DNA of 45,016 nt from CAZMXS01 sp964570325. GTDB lineage: Bacteria; Verrucomicrobiota; Kiritimatiellia; CAIQIC01; CAZMXS01. The notes beneath the pieces were generated by a model. That model ran no database searches. It had not been told where the DNA came from and was given only the letters and a program-made list of their open reading frames with translations. Position numbers and translations under genes: made by a program. The stretch covers positions 1 to 45,016 of the forward strand of contig CAZMXS010000035.1 in the NCBI GenBank assembly GCA_964570325.1. Direction: 5' to 3'. Position 1 is the stretch's first letter; each line of letters begins with the position of its first letter. Below are positions 1-8,488 of the stretch, piece after piece.

Positions 1-143
1 GGGCGTAACATCCGGACCGCCGGCTGGAACTTTTCCACTCCCCGCCCCTCCCCCCCGCCCAAGTTAACCCAACACTAACCATATCCTAATACGCGCCTGT
101 ACCCGGGCCGTCTATATTGCCGTAATTGATCAAGGAGGCATCC

Positions 144-2144
144 ATGCGTTTGCGCGGCCGGATGATCAGCGGTTTTGGTGTCTTGATTTTAATCATGTTG
201 GGACTGGGCGCCACTGCCGTCTGGCAGATCGGGATGGTCAAGCGTCATATCCTGCAACTGGCCAACGAATATATGCCCCGGGTGGAACAGGCTGCAGCCT
301 CCGAACGCGCCGTCCAGCAGGCCACCTATGCCATCCTGGACTACCAACTCTCCGAATCCGCCAACCAGCTCGGCGCCGGGCGCGACCGCCTGGCGCAAGT
401 GCGCGGCGCGAGCCAGGCGGATTCCGCCGCCGCGCCGGAGAGCGCTGGCACAACCCAGCAGCCCGATCTGCTGCTGCGCTACACGGAGTTGGTGGGCGAC
501 CTGGAGGCGCGCAATGCCTTGATCGCGGGTAACCGGGCCATGCTGGAATTGAGCCACAGCAATTTCACCGCGGCCTGCCACCGCTATTTTGACCGCCAAC
601 TGGAGCAATTGACCGCGGACGGCGGAACCAATCCAGCCGCCATTAGCCCGCGCCTCCAGCGGATCTTGCGCCTCGTCGAGCAGGCCGACGGCGCGCTTAT
701 CGCCGCCGCCATGGCGCAGGTCCGCCGCGACACCACCCTCCTGCGCCAGGCCCAGGCGCGCTTTCAAACCATCAAAACCATCCTCGATGAATTGAAGGCG
801 CCGGGCGGGCAGAAGTCGGACGAAGCCCTGTTGCTGCAATGCCGGATCGCCAAGGACGATTTCAAAAATGAACTCGGGAATCTGGCCGCCAACTGGACTT
901 TCAGCCAAAATATCGGCCGGCAGAGCCAATCGGTGGCCGGCGAACTGACCGACCGTTTCCGCCAGATTTCACAATCCGGCGTGAACGACACCACCCGGTC
1001 CGTCGCCACGGCTACCCAGACGTTGGCGGCCGCCTCCCGCCTGCTTGTCAGCGGCATGCTGGGCGCCATGGTCGTCGGGCTGTTGGTAGCCTTCAGCCTG
1101 ACCGGCACCATCACGCGCCCGCTCGCGATGGTCACTGCCGGCCTGCGCGATATTGCACAGGGCGCGGGCGATCTTACGCGCCGCCTGCCCGTCAAACGCC
1201 GCGACGAGATCGGCGAATTGTCCGATTGGTTCAACCAATTCGTCGGCAAGTTGCAAAGCGATATCCGTCAAGTGGGCGCCAGCAGCGGACAACTGGCGGA
1301 CGCGAGCACGCGGTTGTCCGGCCAATCCGTGCAGATCGCCGCCGGGTCCGGCACGGTCAACGAGGCCGCCACGGCGGTGGCTGCCGCCAGCGCACACTTG
1401 TCCGATCAGATTCAGGACATGGCCGCCACCACCGCCAGCGTCTCCACTCATACCCGTTCCGTCACGGTGGCGGTGGAGGAAATGAAAGCCACGGTTGACG
1501 ACGTGGCCCGGAACTGCACGGAGGCCTCTCAAATCGCGCAAACCGCCGATCGCGACGCGCGCGCCGCGCTGGGGATCATGGATCAACTGGAAGAGACAGG
1601 CCGGGATATCAACACGGTGGTGGAGGTCATCAACCGCGTTGCGGAGCAAACCAATCTGCTGGCCCTGAACGCCACCATTGAAGCGGCCACCGCCGGTGAA
1701 GCCGGCCGCGGCTTTGCGGTTGTCGCCGGCGAGGTCAAGGAATTGGCCCGCCAGAGCGCCCAATCCGCCCATCAGATCACGGAACGAATTCAAAAGATGC
1801 TCGACCGTGTCGCCACCGCCGGGAAGGCTATGCGCCAGATCACCGAGGTCATCGGGCGGGTCAGCCAGGTGAACAATCTGATCGCAGCGGCCTTTGAAGA
1901 GCAATCAGCCACTAATCGCCAGATCGCCGGAAACATTGCCGGCGTTTCAGACTCGGCCGAATCGCTCTCGCGGAATGCGCGGGAACTGGCGCAACTGGCA
2001 ACAGAGGTTTCCGGCCGAATGAGCGAGATTCAACGGGTCTGCGGTGAATCCGCGACGGCCGCCAATGCCGCGCGGGCGCAATCCGAGCAGGTCGCCCAAA
2101 TGGCCGGCGAACTCTCCGCTGTGGTCAGCCACTTCAAGACCTGA
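144..2144 (+). CDS. methyl-accepting chemotaxis protein
   Basis: Inner-membrane chemoreceptor that would signal to CheA/CheW. A first membrane helix lies at about residues 9-30. A long, Ala/Gln-rich helical sensor region follows (about 31-297), consistent with a four-helix-bundle ligand domain. The second membrane helix is at about 299-321, followed by a HAMP domain to about 375 with the DEIGEL signature, then the cytoplasmic coiled-coil signalling domain. The conserved hairpin tip EQTNLLALNATIEAA sits near residue 501. No C-terminal CheR/CheB-tethering pentapeptide is present; the protein ends SHFKT. The frame is open from a TTG at 126, but AAGGAGG at 132-138 is placed to serve the ATG at 144, so I chose that start. 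No che gene is adjacent, so this is an orphan receptor here. The ligand cannot be told from sequence. Confidence 0.95.
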   Translation: MRLRGRMISGFGVLILIMLGLGATAVWQIGMVKRHILQLANEYMPRVEQAAASERAVQQATYAILDYQLSESANQLGAGRDRLAQVRGASQADSAAAPESAGTTQQPDLLLRYTELVGDLEARNALIAGNRAMLELSHSNFTAACHRYFDRQLEQLTADGGTNPAAISPRLQRILRLVEQADGALIAAAMAQVRRDTTLLRQAQARFQTIKTILDELKAPGGQKSDEALLLQCRIAKDDFKNELGNLAANWTFSQNIGRQSQSVAGELTDRFRQISQSGVNDTTRSVATATQTLAAASRLLVSGMLGAMVVGLLVAFSLTGTITRPLAMVTAGLRDIAQGAGDLTRRLPVKRRDEIGELSDWFNQFVGKLQSDIRQVGASSGQLADASTRLSGQSVQIAAGSGTVNEAATAVAAASAHLSDQIQDMAATTASVSTHTRSVTVAVEEMKATVDDVARNCTEASQIAQTADRDARAALGIMDQLEETGRDINTVVEVINRVAEQTNLLALNATIEAATAGEAGRGFAVVAGEVKELARQSAQSAHQITERIQKMLDRVATAGKAMRQITEVIGRVSQVNNLIAAAFEEQSATNRQIAGNIAGVSDSAESLSRNARELAQLATEVSGRMSEIQRVCGESATAANAARAQSEQVAQMAGELSAVVSHFKT

Positions 2145-2186
2145 ACCGAAGCGGAAGCGCGGTCACCGGGGCCACCGGCCAGGCGC

Positions 2187-2241
2187 GACGCCAACCGTCG
2201 GGACACCCCGCCGCCTCTATCGCGGCAGGCCGTTTGGCGTC
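2187..2241. other. nested inverted repeat between mcp and the GYF_2 gene
   Basis: GACGCCAACCG at 2187-2197 pairs with CGTTTGGCGTC at 2231-2241, with one mismatch in 11. Inside it GCCGC (2210-2214) pairs with GCGGC (2222-2226) across a 7-base loop. There is no T-tract on either side, so it is not a classical intrinsic terminator. It could be a factor-dependent end of the chemoreceptor transcript, part of the next gene's leader, or a copy of a dispersed intergenic repeat. Confidence 0.35.
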
Positions 2242-2299
2242 CCACCCCAAGGCGGGTTGCGCCCCTGCGGAACGCTGTTTTGCGCAGCGCAGTTTGATT

Positions 2300-2328
2300 T
2301 TGCGTCGCCGCAGTTCCCTCCGTATTAT
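2300..2328 (+). promoter_or_regulatory. possible sigma-70-type promoter for the GYF_2 gene
   Basis: TTGCGT at 2300-2305, a 17-base spacer, and TATTAT at 2323-2328. The -10 matches consensus at five of six positions and the -35 at three. It lies about 40 bases before the ATG of the next gene. This is pattern reading only. Confidence 0.35.
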
Positions 2329-2369
2329 GCGGTACACAAGTCAAGATCACTATTAGAGGAGGGGCGATC

Positions 2370-2933
2370 ATGGATAAACTGTGGTACTATGCCAAAAACG
2401 GCTCAACCGACCGGCAGGGGCCCGTTCCGGCCGCGGACCTGCACGCCCAAATCGCCCAAGGCCAGCTCACCGCAACCGACCTGGCCTGGACGGAAGGCAT
2501 GGACAATTGGCAACCGCTGGCACAGATTGAAGAATTCCGTCCGCAATTCCCGACCGCAGCGCTGGCCGGGACCCCCAGCCATCAACCGCCAGTCCACGCC
2601 GGCGCGGCAACCGGCGGAATTCCAGATGGTTTGGAAGGCTGGATGTCCTTCGTTGGCATCGTCACCATTATCAGCGGCGCACTTTACTGCCTGACCTGTG
2701 TCGGCATCATTGTCGGCATTTTCATGATCATGGCGGGCACCGCGCTCATGGGCGCCAAGAACGCACTGGGCCTGTTTCGCGCCGTGGACCCCAGTCAGGC
2801 GCTATTTTTTGACAAGCTCAAGGGCTGCATGCTCTGGACCGGCATCTTTTACATCATCAGCATCATTATCACCATTGGCTGGCTAATCGTCTACCTCATC
2901 GTCTTCGCCGGCATGATCGCGGGATCGCGGTGA
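2370..2933 (+). CDS. GYF_2 (DUF4339) domain membrane protein
   Basis: An N-terminal domain of about 55 residues opens with MDKLWYYAKNGSTDRQGP and continues through a WTEGMDNWQPL segment. This is the classic GYF_2 pattern, thought to mediate protein contacts on the cytoplasmic face. A Pro/Gly-rich linker (about 70-90) leads to two hydrophobic stretches, about 93-118 and 143-180, which read as two or three membrane helices. GAGGAGGGG at 2354-2362 is a strong ribosome binding site for the ATG. The thioesterase gene follows 10 bases after the stop, so they are probably co-transcribed. The family is common in PVC and Bacteroidota genomes and its specific function is unknown. Confidence 0.8.
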   Translation: MDKLWYYAKNGSTDRQGPVPAADLHAQIAQGQLTATDLAWTEGMDNWQPLAQIEEFRPQFPTAALAGTPSHQPPVHAGAATGGIPDGLEGWMSFVGIVTIISGALYCLTCVGIIVGIFMIMAGTALMGAKNALGLFRAVDPSQALFFDKLKGCMLWTGIFYIISIIITIGWLIVYLIVFAGMIAGSR

Positions 2934-2943
2934 AACGGCCGCC

Positions 2944-3351
2944 ATGTTTGAACACCGCGCCACAGTCCGGCTGCATCACACCGACGCCGCCGGCATTATT
3001 TATTTCGCCAACCAATTTCAGATTGCGCATGACGCGTTCGAGACATTCATGGAGCAAGCCGGGCTGGGCGTGCGGCGTATCCTAGCGGCCGGCGAATATA
3101 TGCTGCCCATTGTCCACGCCGAATCGGATTTCAAACAGCCGCTGCGCGTTGGCGACGCGCTGGTCGTCCAGTTGACCTGCGAGCGGATCGGAGACACCTC
3201 TTTCACCCTCTGTTCGCGCCTGTTCCGCGCGGACGGCGCGGAAGCCGGCCGCGTCAAAATTATCCATGTCGCCGTCGCTTCAGCCACCTGGAAAAAACGC
3301 CCGCTGCCGGATGATCTACGGCTGATCCTGGAACGAATAAAGGGGCCGTAA
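2944..3351 (+). CDS. 4HBT-family acyl-CoA thioesterase, probable DHNA-CoA thioesterase
   Basis: A 135-residue hotdog-fold protein of the usual size for the 4-hydroxybenzoyl-CoA thioesterase family. The signature HHTDAAGIIYFANQF (about residues 11-25) carries the catalytic Asp at position 14. The next genes downstream are a MenE-like ligase (opposite strand) and MenA. By context the likely substrate is 1,4-dihydroxy-2-naphthoyl-CoA, whose hydrolysis frees DHNA for MenA. A general YbgC/FadM-type thioesterase cannot be excluded, because the fold alone does not set substrate. The stop is 54 bases from the convergent stop of the MenE-like gene. Confidence 0.8.
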   Translation: MFEHRATVRLHHTDAAGIIYFANQFQIAHDAFETFMEQAGLGVRRILAAGEYMLPIVHAESDFKQPLRVGDALVVQLTCERIGDTSFTLCSRLFRADGAEAGRVKIIHVAVASATWKKRPLPDDLRLILERIKGP

Positions 3352-3405
3352 ACTGTAGTTGGTAATCAGTGATCCGTGAGTTGGCGCGCCGCTATTCTGG
3401 CCGTG

Positions 3406-4551
3406 TCAAGATCCTGCCGGGTTTCGTTTGAGCACCGTCAAATAACCATCAGCGCCCAACCGCCCGGTATCGCCCGTGGCGAACCAGCCGTCGGCATTCG
3501 TCACTGGGCGGATCGTGTCCGCCCCGGCATACCCCTGGCAGAGGGTCTGGCCCCGCACCATGATCTGGCCGTCCGGCGCAATACGCACTTCGCAATGCCG
3601 CAGCGGCGCGCCGGAGGTAAGGCGCTGTTGCGGATTGGAATCCGGCTGAATCGTGGCGATCAGCGATCCCATTTCGTCGCGGGCGTAGCTGTTGTATAGT
3701 GGCAGACCGGATTGCAACGCAGTTTTGAGGATTTCCGGGATCGTCTCGCCGCCATTAATGAGCACCACGCGCAGTCGTTGCATACATTCATCCTGCAAAT
3801 TGCCCGCCAGCAATTGCTCGATTTGAGGCAATAGCAAATCCAGATGCGTGGCCTGGTAGCGTTCAATCGCCGCGCGCGTCTCCTCCCCCTGCTCGGGAAT
3901 CACCAGGGCGGCGCCGCTCAACGCGCACCGGAAGAGCGCCGACAAGCCCGCCATGCCGGTCAGCGGCGCGGTGGCCAGCCAGCGGCAATGGGAGGAAATC
4001 CGGATGTGGTGATTGGCGCCGCGGGCATTGTAATAATGCGCCCCGAACGTATGCGCCACCGCCCGCTCACCCGCCGCGCCGCGCGGCGGCGAATACACCA
4101 CCGTCGCCAGCCGCTCCATGCCCACGCGCGCGCGGGGGGGCAAGCCTTCCTCCACCGCCTGCGGAAATCCGATCCAATCCGCGTCCCGCCACAACCGGAC
4201 GCCCGGCGGCGGATCGGGAAACTCGGCATTGCCGGGGATAACCGCGTGCCGGCAACCCAACCGCCCAATCCATTCGCGGATGCGCGCGCGCCCCGCCCGC
4301 GGATTGCGCGGACAGGCCACCGCCCCAAACCGGAACAACGCCATCAGAATCACGGCCGTCTGCCAACTATCGTGCAACACCACCGCCACCCGCTCGCCGA
4401 CCTCTAATCCGGCAGAAGCCATTTGCGCAACCGCGGCGCGCACCAACTGATCATACTCGGAATAGAGAATGACCTGATCCCCATTGATCAACGCCGCCTC
4501 GTTTTTTGAGGTGACGGCCGCCTCATATACCGGACATGCGATTTCGCTCAT
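3406..4551 (-). CDS. divergent, C-terminally truncated MenE-like AMP-binding protein
   Basis: A 381-residue member of the acyl-adenylate-forming superfamily. It lies between a DHNA-CoA-type thioesterase and MenA, which suggests o-succinylbenzoate-CoA ligase. The late core motif DGWFATGDTGRLGADGYL is intact near the C-terminus. The P-loop, normally like TSGTTGxPK, reads YSPPRGAAGERA, and the usual YGxTE motif reads YARDE. Translation stops 13 residues or so after DGYL, at LKRNPAGS, so the roughly 100-residue C-terminal lid with the catalytic lysine is absent. The 54 bases before the neighbouring gene cannot encode it in any frame. I start at the ATG at 4551, preceded by AGGAAAA; an in-frame TTG lies at 4569. 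It may be a specialised short MenE, a non-catalytic paralogue or a decaying gene. Confidence 0.7.
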   Translation of the reverse strand: MSEIACPVYEAAVTSKNEAALINGDQVILYSEYDQLVRAAVAQMASAGLEVGERVAVVLHDSWQTAVILMALFRFGAVACPRNPRAGRARIREWIGRLGCRHAVIPGNAEFPDPPPGVRLWRDADWIGFPQAVEEGLPPRARVGMERLATVVYSPPRGAAGERAVAHTFGAHYYNARGANHHIRISSHCRWLATAPLTGMAGLSALFRCALSGAALVIPEQGEETRAAIERYQATHLDLLLPQIEQLLAGNLQDECMQRLRVVLINGGETIPEILKTALQSGLPLYNSYARDEMGSLIATIQPDSNPQQRLTSGAPLRHCEVRIAPDGQIMVRGQTLCQGYAGADTIRPVTNADGWFATGDTGRLGADGYLTVLKRNPAGS

Positions 4552-4612
4552 GGTTTTCCTGCTTTCCAACTCTCGCTGCTTATGGCAAATATCCGCGACT
4601 TTTTACAAGAAA

Positions 4613-5584
4613 ATGAACGCGCCGACGCCAACCACTCCTGTTCCGCCGACCTGGCGCAAGTGGCTGATCGCCACCCGGCCTTTCGCCTTGCCGGCTTCGA
4701 CCATGCCCGTTGTTTTCGGATCGCTTGCGGCCACCGCCGTCGGCGGCGCGCCGTTCCAACCACTGCTGTTCAGCCTGGCCTTGCTGGCCATGGTGGCGCT
4801 GCACTCCAGCGCCAATATGCTCAACGATTATGGCGATTACCGCCGCGGGCTCGATGTGGTGGCCACACCGGTCAGCGGCGCAATTGTGCGCGGTCTGTTG
4901 CCGCCGCAACAGGTCCTGCGGGGCGGTTGGATTCTGCTGTTGATCGGCAGTGTGATGGGTCTGGCCCTGGTTTGGGTTCGCGGCTGGCCCCTGCTGGCGG
5001 TCGGATTGCTGGGCGTGGCCGGCTGCGTCTTCTACTCGCTGCCGCCGTTGTCACTCAAATACCGCGCCTTGGGCGACCTGGCCGTTTTCCTGAACTTCGG
5101 CGTGCTGGGCGCGCTGGGCGCCTGGATCGTGCAAACCGGGCGCGCGGACTGGCGGCCCGTCGTCTGGTCCGTCCCCGTGGCGCTGCTGGTCATCGGCATC
5201 CTGCACGCCAACAACTGGCGCGATATCGCCACCGATGGCGCTCGCTCCGTCCGCACCGTCGCGGCGCGGCTGGGCGACCGCGGCTCGCTGTTTTACTATG
5301 GGTTCCTCATCTTTGCGCCGTTCGTCATGGTGCTGCTGCTGGTGGCGTTGCATTGGCGGCGCCCTACCAATCCATTCGGGATGCCTGCGCCCTTCCTGCT
5401 GGTTTTGCTGGCCCTGCCCCTGGCGGTGAACCGCTGGCGTATCGCCCGGCGCCGCGCCCAGCCGGTCCGACCGCTGGATTTTGTCACCCTCGACGGCGCC
5501 ACCGCCCAGTTAAACCTGGCCTTTGGCCTGCTCTGCGCCGCGGCGTTGGTCATCCACCGGCTGCTCGCGAGCCCAGGCCACTGA
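4613..5584 (+). CDS. menA: 1,4-dihydroxy-2-naphthoate polyprenyltransferase (MenA)
   Basis: UbiA-superfamily integral membrane prenyltransferase that joins a polyprenyl chain to DHNA, giving demethylmenaquinone. The first Asp-rich motif is NMLNDYGDYRRGLD (about residues 68-81). The second is NNWRDIATD near residue 200. About eight or nine hydrophobic helices span the 323 residues, the usual family size. The frame is open upstream to 4484, but that part overlaps the divergent MenE-like gene and looks non-coding. The ATG at 4613, opening MNAPTPTT, gives a normal N-terminus. The ribosome binding site is weak (AAGAAA). The prenyl donor could come from the IspA-type synthase about 15 kb away. Confidence 0.92.
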   Translation: MNAPTPTTPVPPTWRKWLIATRPFALPASTMPVVFGSLAATAVGGAPFQPLLFSLALLAMVALHSSANMLNDYGDYRRGLDVVATPVSGAIVRGLLPPQQVLRGGWILLLIGSVMGLALVWVRGWPLLAVGLLGVAGCVFYSLPPLSLKYRALGDLAVFLNFGVLGALGAWIVQTGRADWRPVVWSVPVALLVIGILHANNWRDIATDGARSVRTVAARLGDRGSLFYYGFLIFAPFVMVLLLVALHWRRPTNPFGMPAPFLLVLLALPLAVNRWRIARRRAQPVRPLDFVTLDGATAQLNLAFGLLCAAALVIHRLLASPGH

Positions 5585-5589
5585 TCGTA

Positions 5590-5611
5590 GCGCGGGGCTC
5601 CCGTCCCGCGC
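5590..5611. repeat. GC-rich inverted repeat between menA and nadA
   Basis: GCGCGGG at 5590-5596 and CCCGCGC at 5605-5611 form a perfect 7-base stem with an 8-base loop, starting 6 bases after the menA stop. No T-run follows, so it is a weak terminator candidate at best. Near-palindromic GCGGGG/CCCGC cassettes of this kind are often dispersed between genes in high-GC PVC genomes; that comparison is from memory. Confidence 0.4.
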
Positions 5612-5661
5612 CGCGTTTGCCTTTCCACTCATTCTGCGCTAGGTTCGGGAGGTAATCAGAG

Positions 5662-6696
5662 GTGAACTCCATGACGGCCGAGCAGATATATGACAAATTG
5701 CGGATGAAGCTGCGCCGGCTCGTGCCGGACGCGGAACTGCGGCTGAAAGCCGGGTTGGCCGAAGCGATTCTGCGCCTGAAAAAAGAGCGCAACGCGGTCA
5801 TCCTCGCCCACAATTACATGGAGCCCGCGCTTTATTATTCCATCCCGGATTTCACCGGCGATTCACTTGAACTCAGCCGCCGCGCGGCGGAAACGGACGC
5901 CGACATCATCGTTTTCTGCGGCGTCCGGTTCATGGCGGAAACAGCCAAAATTTTGAACCCCGACAAAACCGTCCTGCTGCCGGCCCGGCGGGCGGGGTGC
6001 TCGCTCGCGGAAAGCATCACGGCGGGGGATGTCCGCGCGTTGAAGGAGCAGTACCCCGGGGTACCGGTGGTTACGTACGTGAATACGTACGCTGACGTGA
6101 AGGCGGAATCCGACATCTGCTGCACGTCGGGGAACGCCGTCCGCGTCGTGCAATCACTTCCGGCCGAAACCATCATCTTCCTCCCGGACGAATACCTGGC
6201 CGCGAATGTGGCGGCCGAAACCGGCAAACACATCATTTTCCCCAAAAAAACGCCGGGCGCTTCCCGCGCGGGCTTTCAAATGATCGGCTGGAACGGACGC
6301 TGCGAGGTCCACGAAAAGTTCACGGTTGAAGACATCCAGAATGCGCGCCGGCAGTTCCCTGATGTCGTCGTGCTGGCGCATCCGGAGTGCAGTCCCGCGG
6401 TGGTCGCGGCGGCCGACTTCGCGGGCAGCACGACCGCAATGGTCCGTTATGTCGCTCAGTCCCGGGCCACCCGCTACCTGCTGCTGACCGAGTGCAGCAT
6501 GGGCGACAACATCGCCGCCGAAAATCCGGACAAGGAAATGCTTCGGATCTGCAGCCTTCGCTGCCCACACATGAATGAAATCACGCTGGAAGACACCCTG
6601 GATGCGTTGCAGCACAACCGGCGGGAGATCACGGTACCGGAGGAAATCCGCGCCCGCGCATTCCGCGCGGTGGACCGGATGATCAAGATTGGCTGA
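5662..6696 (+). CDS. nadA: quinolinate synthase (NadA)
   Basis: Cytoplasmic [4Fe-4S] enzyme that condenses iminoaspartate with dihydroxyacetone phosphate to make quinolinate for NAD. At 344 residues it is in the usual size range. Recognisable segments are AHNYMEPALYY (about 49-59), FCGVRFMAETAKILNPDKT (85-103), HPECSP (240-245) and LRCPHMNEITLE (299-310). By position the likely cluster ligands are C86, C214 (in NGRCEVH) and C301. GGAGG at 5648-5652 fits a GTG start at 5662; an ATG at 5671 with AGAGGTG upstream is a close alternative. nadB and nadC are not in the window. Confidence 0.95.
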   Translation: MNSMTAEQIYDKLRMKLRRLVPDAELRLKAGLAEAILRLKKERNAVILAHNYMEPALYYSIPDFTGDSLELSRRAAETDADIIVFCGVRFMAETAKILNPDKTVLLPARRAGCSLAESITAGDVRALKEQYPGVPVVTYVNTYADVKAESDICCTSGNAVRVVQSLPAETIIFLPDEYLAANVAAETGKHIIFPKKTPGASRAGFQMIGWNGRCEVHEKFTVEDIQNARRQFPDVVVLAHPECSPAVVAAADFAGSTTAMVRYVAQSRATRYLLLTECSMGDNIAAENPDKEMLRICSLRCPHMNEITLEDTLDALQHNRREITVPEEIRARAFRAVDRMIKIG

Positions 6697-6715
6697 AGGG
6701 GAATGATCTCCCCTT
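6696..6715. terminator. hairpin between convergent nadA and nitroreductase genes
   Basis: AAGGGGA (6696-6702) and TCCCCTT (6709-6715) form a perfect 7-base stem with a 6-base loop, starting on the last base of the nadA stop. It sits in the 44-base gap between two converging genes, which suits a bidirectional terminator. No U-tract follows in either direction, so efficiency is uncertain. Confidence 0.5.
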
Positions 6716-6740
6716 GGAAGACGGCAGGTCGGAAGATCGT

Positions 6741-7250
6741 TCACCACCGCTCATAGCGCACGATTTCGTTCAGCTCCTTGCGCTTTTTCGGCCGTCCGGC
6801 ATCAGCCGGATGCCCCACCGGCGTCATGGCTAACGGTTCAATGCCGTCCGGCAGGTTAAGCGCGGCGCGCACCTTGGCGGCGTCGAACGCGCCAATCCAG
6901 CATGTCCCCAACCCGAGGTCAGCCGCGCAAAGAGTCATGTGGTCCATCGCGATCGCGCCGTCCACATCGGCATAGGACTTGCCGTCGCCGCGTTTCCAAG
7001 CCTTGGCCGGCTCGACGCAGACCACGATCAGAACCGGCGCTCTCCAGAACCACTCGCGCGGATAGGCTGCGCCCAGGGCCTGCTTCACGTCCGGATCCCG
7101 GACTATGATGAAATGCCAGGGCTGGTTGTTGCAGGCGGATGGGGCCGCCTGCCCCGCCTCCAGAATCGCGCTCAATTCCACCGGCGTGACCGGGATTTCC
7201 TTGTACCCCCGGACACTGATGCGTTTGCGGGCCAAATCGAGAAATGACAT
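6741..7250 (-). CDS. nitroreductase-family flavoprotein
   Basis: FMN-dependent nitroreductase-like oxidoreductase of 169 residues, normal for the short members of the family. The N-terminus RKRISVRGYKEIPV carries the SxR motif that contacts the FMN phosphate. AAPSACNNQPWHFIIVRD follows at about 33-50. The C-terminal half has the typical AIAMDHMTLCAADLGLGT helix and ends GRPKKRKELNEIVRYERW. The start is the ATG at 7250, with GGATGGAGG 8-10 bases upstream. The frame stays open to 7808, but that extension is antisense to bioB and lacks family similarity. Substrate is unknown; these proteins range from nitro/quinone reductases to dehalogenases. Confidence 0.9.
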   Translation of the reverse strand: MSFLDLARKRISVRGYKEIPVTPVELSAILEAGQAAPSACNNQPWHFIIVRDPDVKQALGAAYPREWFWRAPVLIVVCVEPAKAWKRGDGKSYADVDGAIAMDHMTLCAADLGLGTCWIGAFDAAKVRAALNLPDGIEPLAMTPVGHPADAGRPKKRKELNEIVRYERW

Positions 7251-7429
7251 TGGTTTATCCTCCATCCCGGCCAGCCGGCACTTTCCCGGCGCCATCCGCC
7301 AAACCGGAAAACACAGGCGGCCTACCGCGATATTATAGCGGACGCGGCCTGCGCCATGAACACCATTCTTGCAGACACGCGTTCCCGGCGCGTTTCCCCG
7401 CCCTCCGGGTTCATCCTTCCAATTTCCCC

Positions 7430-8407
7430 TTATGCTTCCAGCGAGCCAATTTCGAAACCTTCGGCCTGGATCAGCGCCACATCCTGCTCGTACCCCTGCC
7501 CCGAGGTCGTCAAATATCCTTGCGTAAAGATCGAACTGGCCGCGTTGAAAGCCAGCCCCTGCAACGGCCCCAGATTGGTTTCGCGGCCGCCGGCGGCGCG
7601 AATATCGCTGCGGGGATTGACCAGCCGGAACATGGCCAACGCGCGCAGACAGTCGGCCGCCCCGAGCGGCGGGCGATCGGCCAGCGGTGTGCCGGGACGC
7701 GGGTTGAAAAAATTGACCGGGATGGACTCGGGCGCCAATTCCCGCAAGGTAAAGGCCAGATCCACGCGATCCTCCGGCTCCTCGCCCATTCCAATCAACC
7801 CGCCGCAACAGAGCTGCAGGCCGGCGCGCCGCGCGTTATGCAGCGTCGCCAATCGGTCGTCATACGTGTGCGCGGAAACGATGTGCGCATAAAAACGACG
7901 GGAGGTTTCGAGGTTGTGATTGATCCGGTCGGCCCCCGCCTGCTTGAGCGCCACCGCCTGCGCCTCGGTCAACAGGCCGGGGGACACGCACAAATGAATC
8001 GCCGTCTCGGCCTTGATCCGCGTCAGCGCGGCGCACAACACCGCAAACTCGTCCGGCGCCGGCGCGCGACCGCTCAATACAATGCAGTATTTCACCGCGC
8101 CCAGGCGCGCCGCCGCTTGCGCGCCGGCAATGATTTCCTCCACGGACTTGAGCGCATACCGCGCGACCGGCGCGGCCGACACCGCCGACTGGCTGCAGAA
8201 GGCGCAATCCTCCGTGCACAAGCCGCTTTTCGCGTTGTTGAGCACATGCAGGTTGACGCGCCGGCCAAAATACCGTTCCCGGACGGCGAATGCGGCGCCC
8301 AGGACCGCCGGCAGTTCCGCGGCGGTCGAAGCCAGCAGCGCCAGCGCCTCGGCGCGCTCAATCGCCCCGCCCTCCAGAATCCGCGCACTAATGGCCGACC
8401 AATTCAT
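7430..8407 (-). CDS. bioB: biotin synthase (BioB)
   Basis: Radical-SAM enzyme that inserts sulfur into dethiobiotin. The CxxxCxxC cluster motif is at C64, C68 and C71 in SGLCTEDCAFCSQS. NLETS and the late GGRETNLGPLQGLAF region are also present, matching the segments around the second, sacrificial [2Fe-2S] cluster. At 325 residues it is full length. AAGGAAAG lies very close to the ATG at 8407, so the start is plausible but the spacing is short. No other bio gene is adjacent. Confidence 0.95.
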   Translation of the reverse strand: MNWSAISARILEGGAIERAEALALLASTAAELPAVLGAAFAVRERYFGRRVNLHVLNNAKSGLCTEDCAFCSQSAVSAAPVARYALKSVEEIIAGAQAAARLGAVKYCIVLSGRAPAPDEFAVLCAALTRIKAETAIHLCVSPGLLTEAQAVALKQAGADRINHNLETSRRFYAHIVSAHTYDDRLATLHNARRAGLQLCCGGLIGMGEEPEDRVDLAFTLRELAPESIPVNFFNPRPGTPLADRPPLGAADCLRALAMFRLVNPRSDIRAAGGRETNLGPLQGLAFNAASSIFTQGYLTTSGQGYEQDVALIQAEGFEIGSLEA

Positions 8408-8488
8408 CTTTCCTTTATGCGTCCGATGCTTTTCAATGGGCCGCAGTTTGACCCAGATGAATGAGCGGGGTCAAGCGATCGCTGCGCC

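Noticed and set aside
969..1904. Long minus-strand open frame inside the chemoreceptor gene
   Set aside because: High GC makes long antisense frames common; its translation is Gly/Arg/Asp-rich low complexity and the plus-strand gene is certain.
4484..4612. N-terminal extension of menA
   Set aside because: It lies on the opposite strand of the MenE-like coding start, and the MenA family begins near residue 44 of the extended frame.
7251..7808. In-frame upstream extension of the nitroreductase reading frame
   Set aside because: It runs through the gap and antisense to bioB, has no family similarity, and a strong ribosome binding site marks the ATG at 7250.
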